From: Oceanihabitans sp. | GTDB lineage: Bacteria; Bacteroidota; Bacteroidia; Flavobacteriales; Flavobacteriaceae | Assembly (NCBI GenBank): GCA_018067265.1 | Contig: JAGPUY010000346.1 | Span: 1 to 5,916, forward strand | Reading direction: 5' to 3' | Length of the DNA: 5,916 bases | Part shown: piece after piece, positions 5,743 to 5,916 of the stretch | How the letters are laid out: each line of letters starts with the position of its first letter | How positions within the stretch are numbered: position 1 is the stretch's first letter | Notes under the pieces: generated by a model | The model's input: only the letters and a program-made list of their open reading frames with translations | The model's database searches: none | What the model was told of the DNA's origin: nothing | Translations under genes and position numbers: made by a program

Positions 5743-5916
5743 TTATTTCAATTCCTCCACCAACCATAAAGGTTGCTTATTAAATGCTTTCCAATCGTTT
5801 TGCAAAGCGGTGTATAATTTATCGATTTCGGCAAAGTCGGTTATGGTACTCTCTGTATCTGCTTTTAGTTTTAAAATGTAATCCATAAGTTCATAACACA
5901 CGGTGAATTGTCCGCA
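5743..5916 (-). CDS. C-terminal part of an unrecognised protein (5' end beyond window)
   Basis: The minus-strand frame is open from the right edge to TAA at 5743-5745, giving 57 visible residues that start CGQFTVCYELMDYILKLK and end PLWLVEELK. The codons look like real coding sequence: plausible amphipathic helices, many Glu/Asp/Lys, three Trp/Tyr-rich spots, no low complexity. It appears soluble and helical. I do not recognise the family, and no motif points to a function. It converges on the permease; the 65-bp gap (5678-5742) is A/T-rich and shows no clear intrinsic terminator for either gene. Confidence 0.7.
   Translation of the reverse strand, partial: CGQFTVCYELMDYILKLKADTESTITDFAEIDKLYTALQNDWKAFNKQPLWLVEELK

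Overview
The window looks like chromosomal DNA from a member of the Bacteroidota, most likely a (marine) Flavobacteriaceae. The clues are AT-rich DNA, A/T-rich leaders mostly without a Shine-Dalgarno site, several promoter-like sites of the Bacteroidota form (TTG, about 19-20 bp, TAnnTTTG), and a 63-residue cold-shock protein of the type common in flavobacteria. No IS element, tRNA, rRNA, CRISPR array or phage gene was seen.

Layout, left to right. (1) 1-1226, minus: most of a calcineurin-like metallophosphoesterase whose C-terminus lies beyond the left edge. It is an open frame with all five metal-site motifs. (2) 1227-1521: a spacer with a small hairpin in the phosphoesterase leader and a possible 48-codon plus-strand ORF that runs 14 bp into the end of the next gene. 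(3) 1522-3057, minus: a 511-residue SDR-fold protein, about twice the usual SDR length, with a basic N-terminus, a four-cysteine zinc-ribbon-like module, a roughly 110-130 residue insertion, and Thr where the catalytic Tyr should be. (4) 3058-3178: its promoter, and an intrinsic terminator belonging to the gene upstream. (5) 3179-3370, minus: a CspA-type cold-shock protein with a well-placed promoter. (6) 3371-3549: A/T-rich spacer with two inverted repeats. (7) 3550-4605, minus: a complete zinc-dependent alcohol dehydrogenase/aldehyde reductase of the YahK/cinnamyl-alcohol-dehydrogenase group. (8) 4606-4774: a divergent intergenic region with the dehydrogenase promoter and a patch that is less AT-rich. 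(9) 4775-5677, plus: a ten-helix EamA/DMT-type permease. (10) 5743-5916, minus: the last 57 codons of an unrecognised gene.

The genes do not form an evident pathway. Most appear to be separate transcription units: the cold-shock gene ends in its own terminator, the SDR-like gene and the dehydrogenase have their own promoter-like sites, and the permease is divergent from the dehydrogenase. The part most worth a second look is the SDR-like protein. Its architecture suggests either a catalytically altered oxidoreductase or an SDR fold reused for binding. I see no convincing multi-gene novel system in the window.
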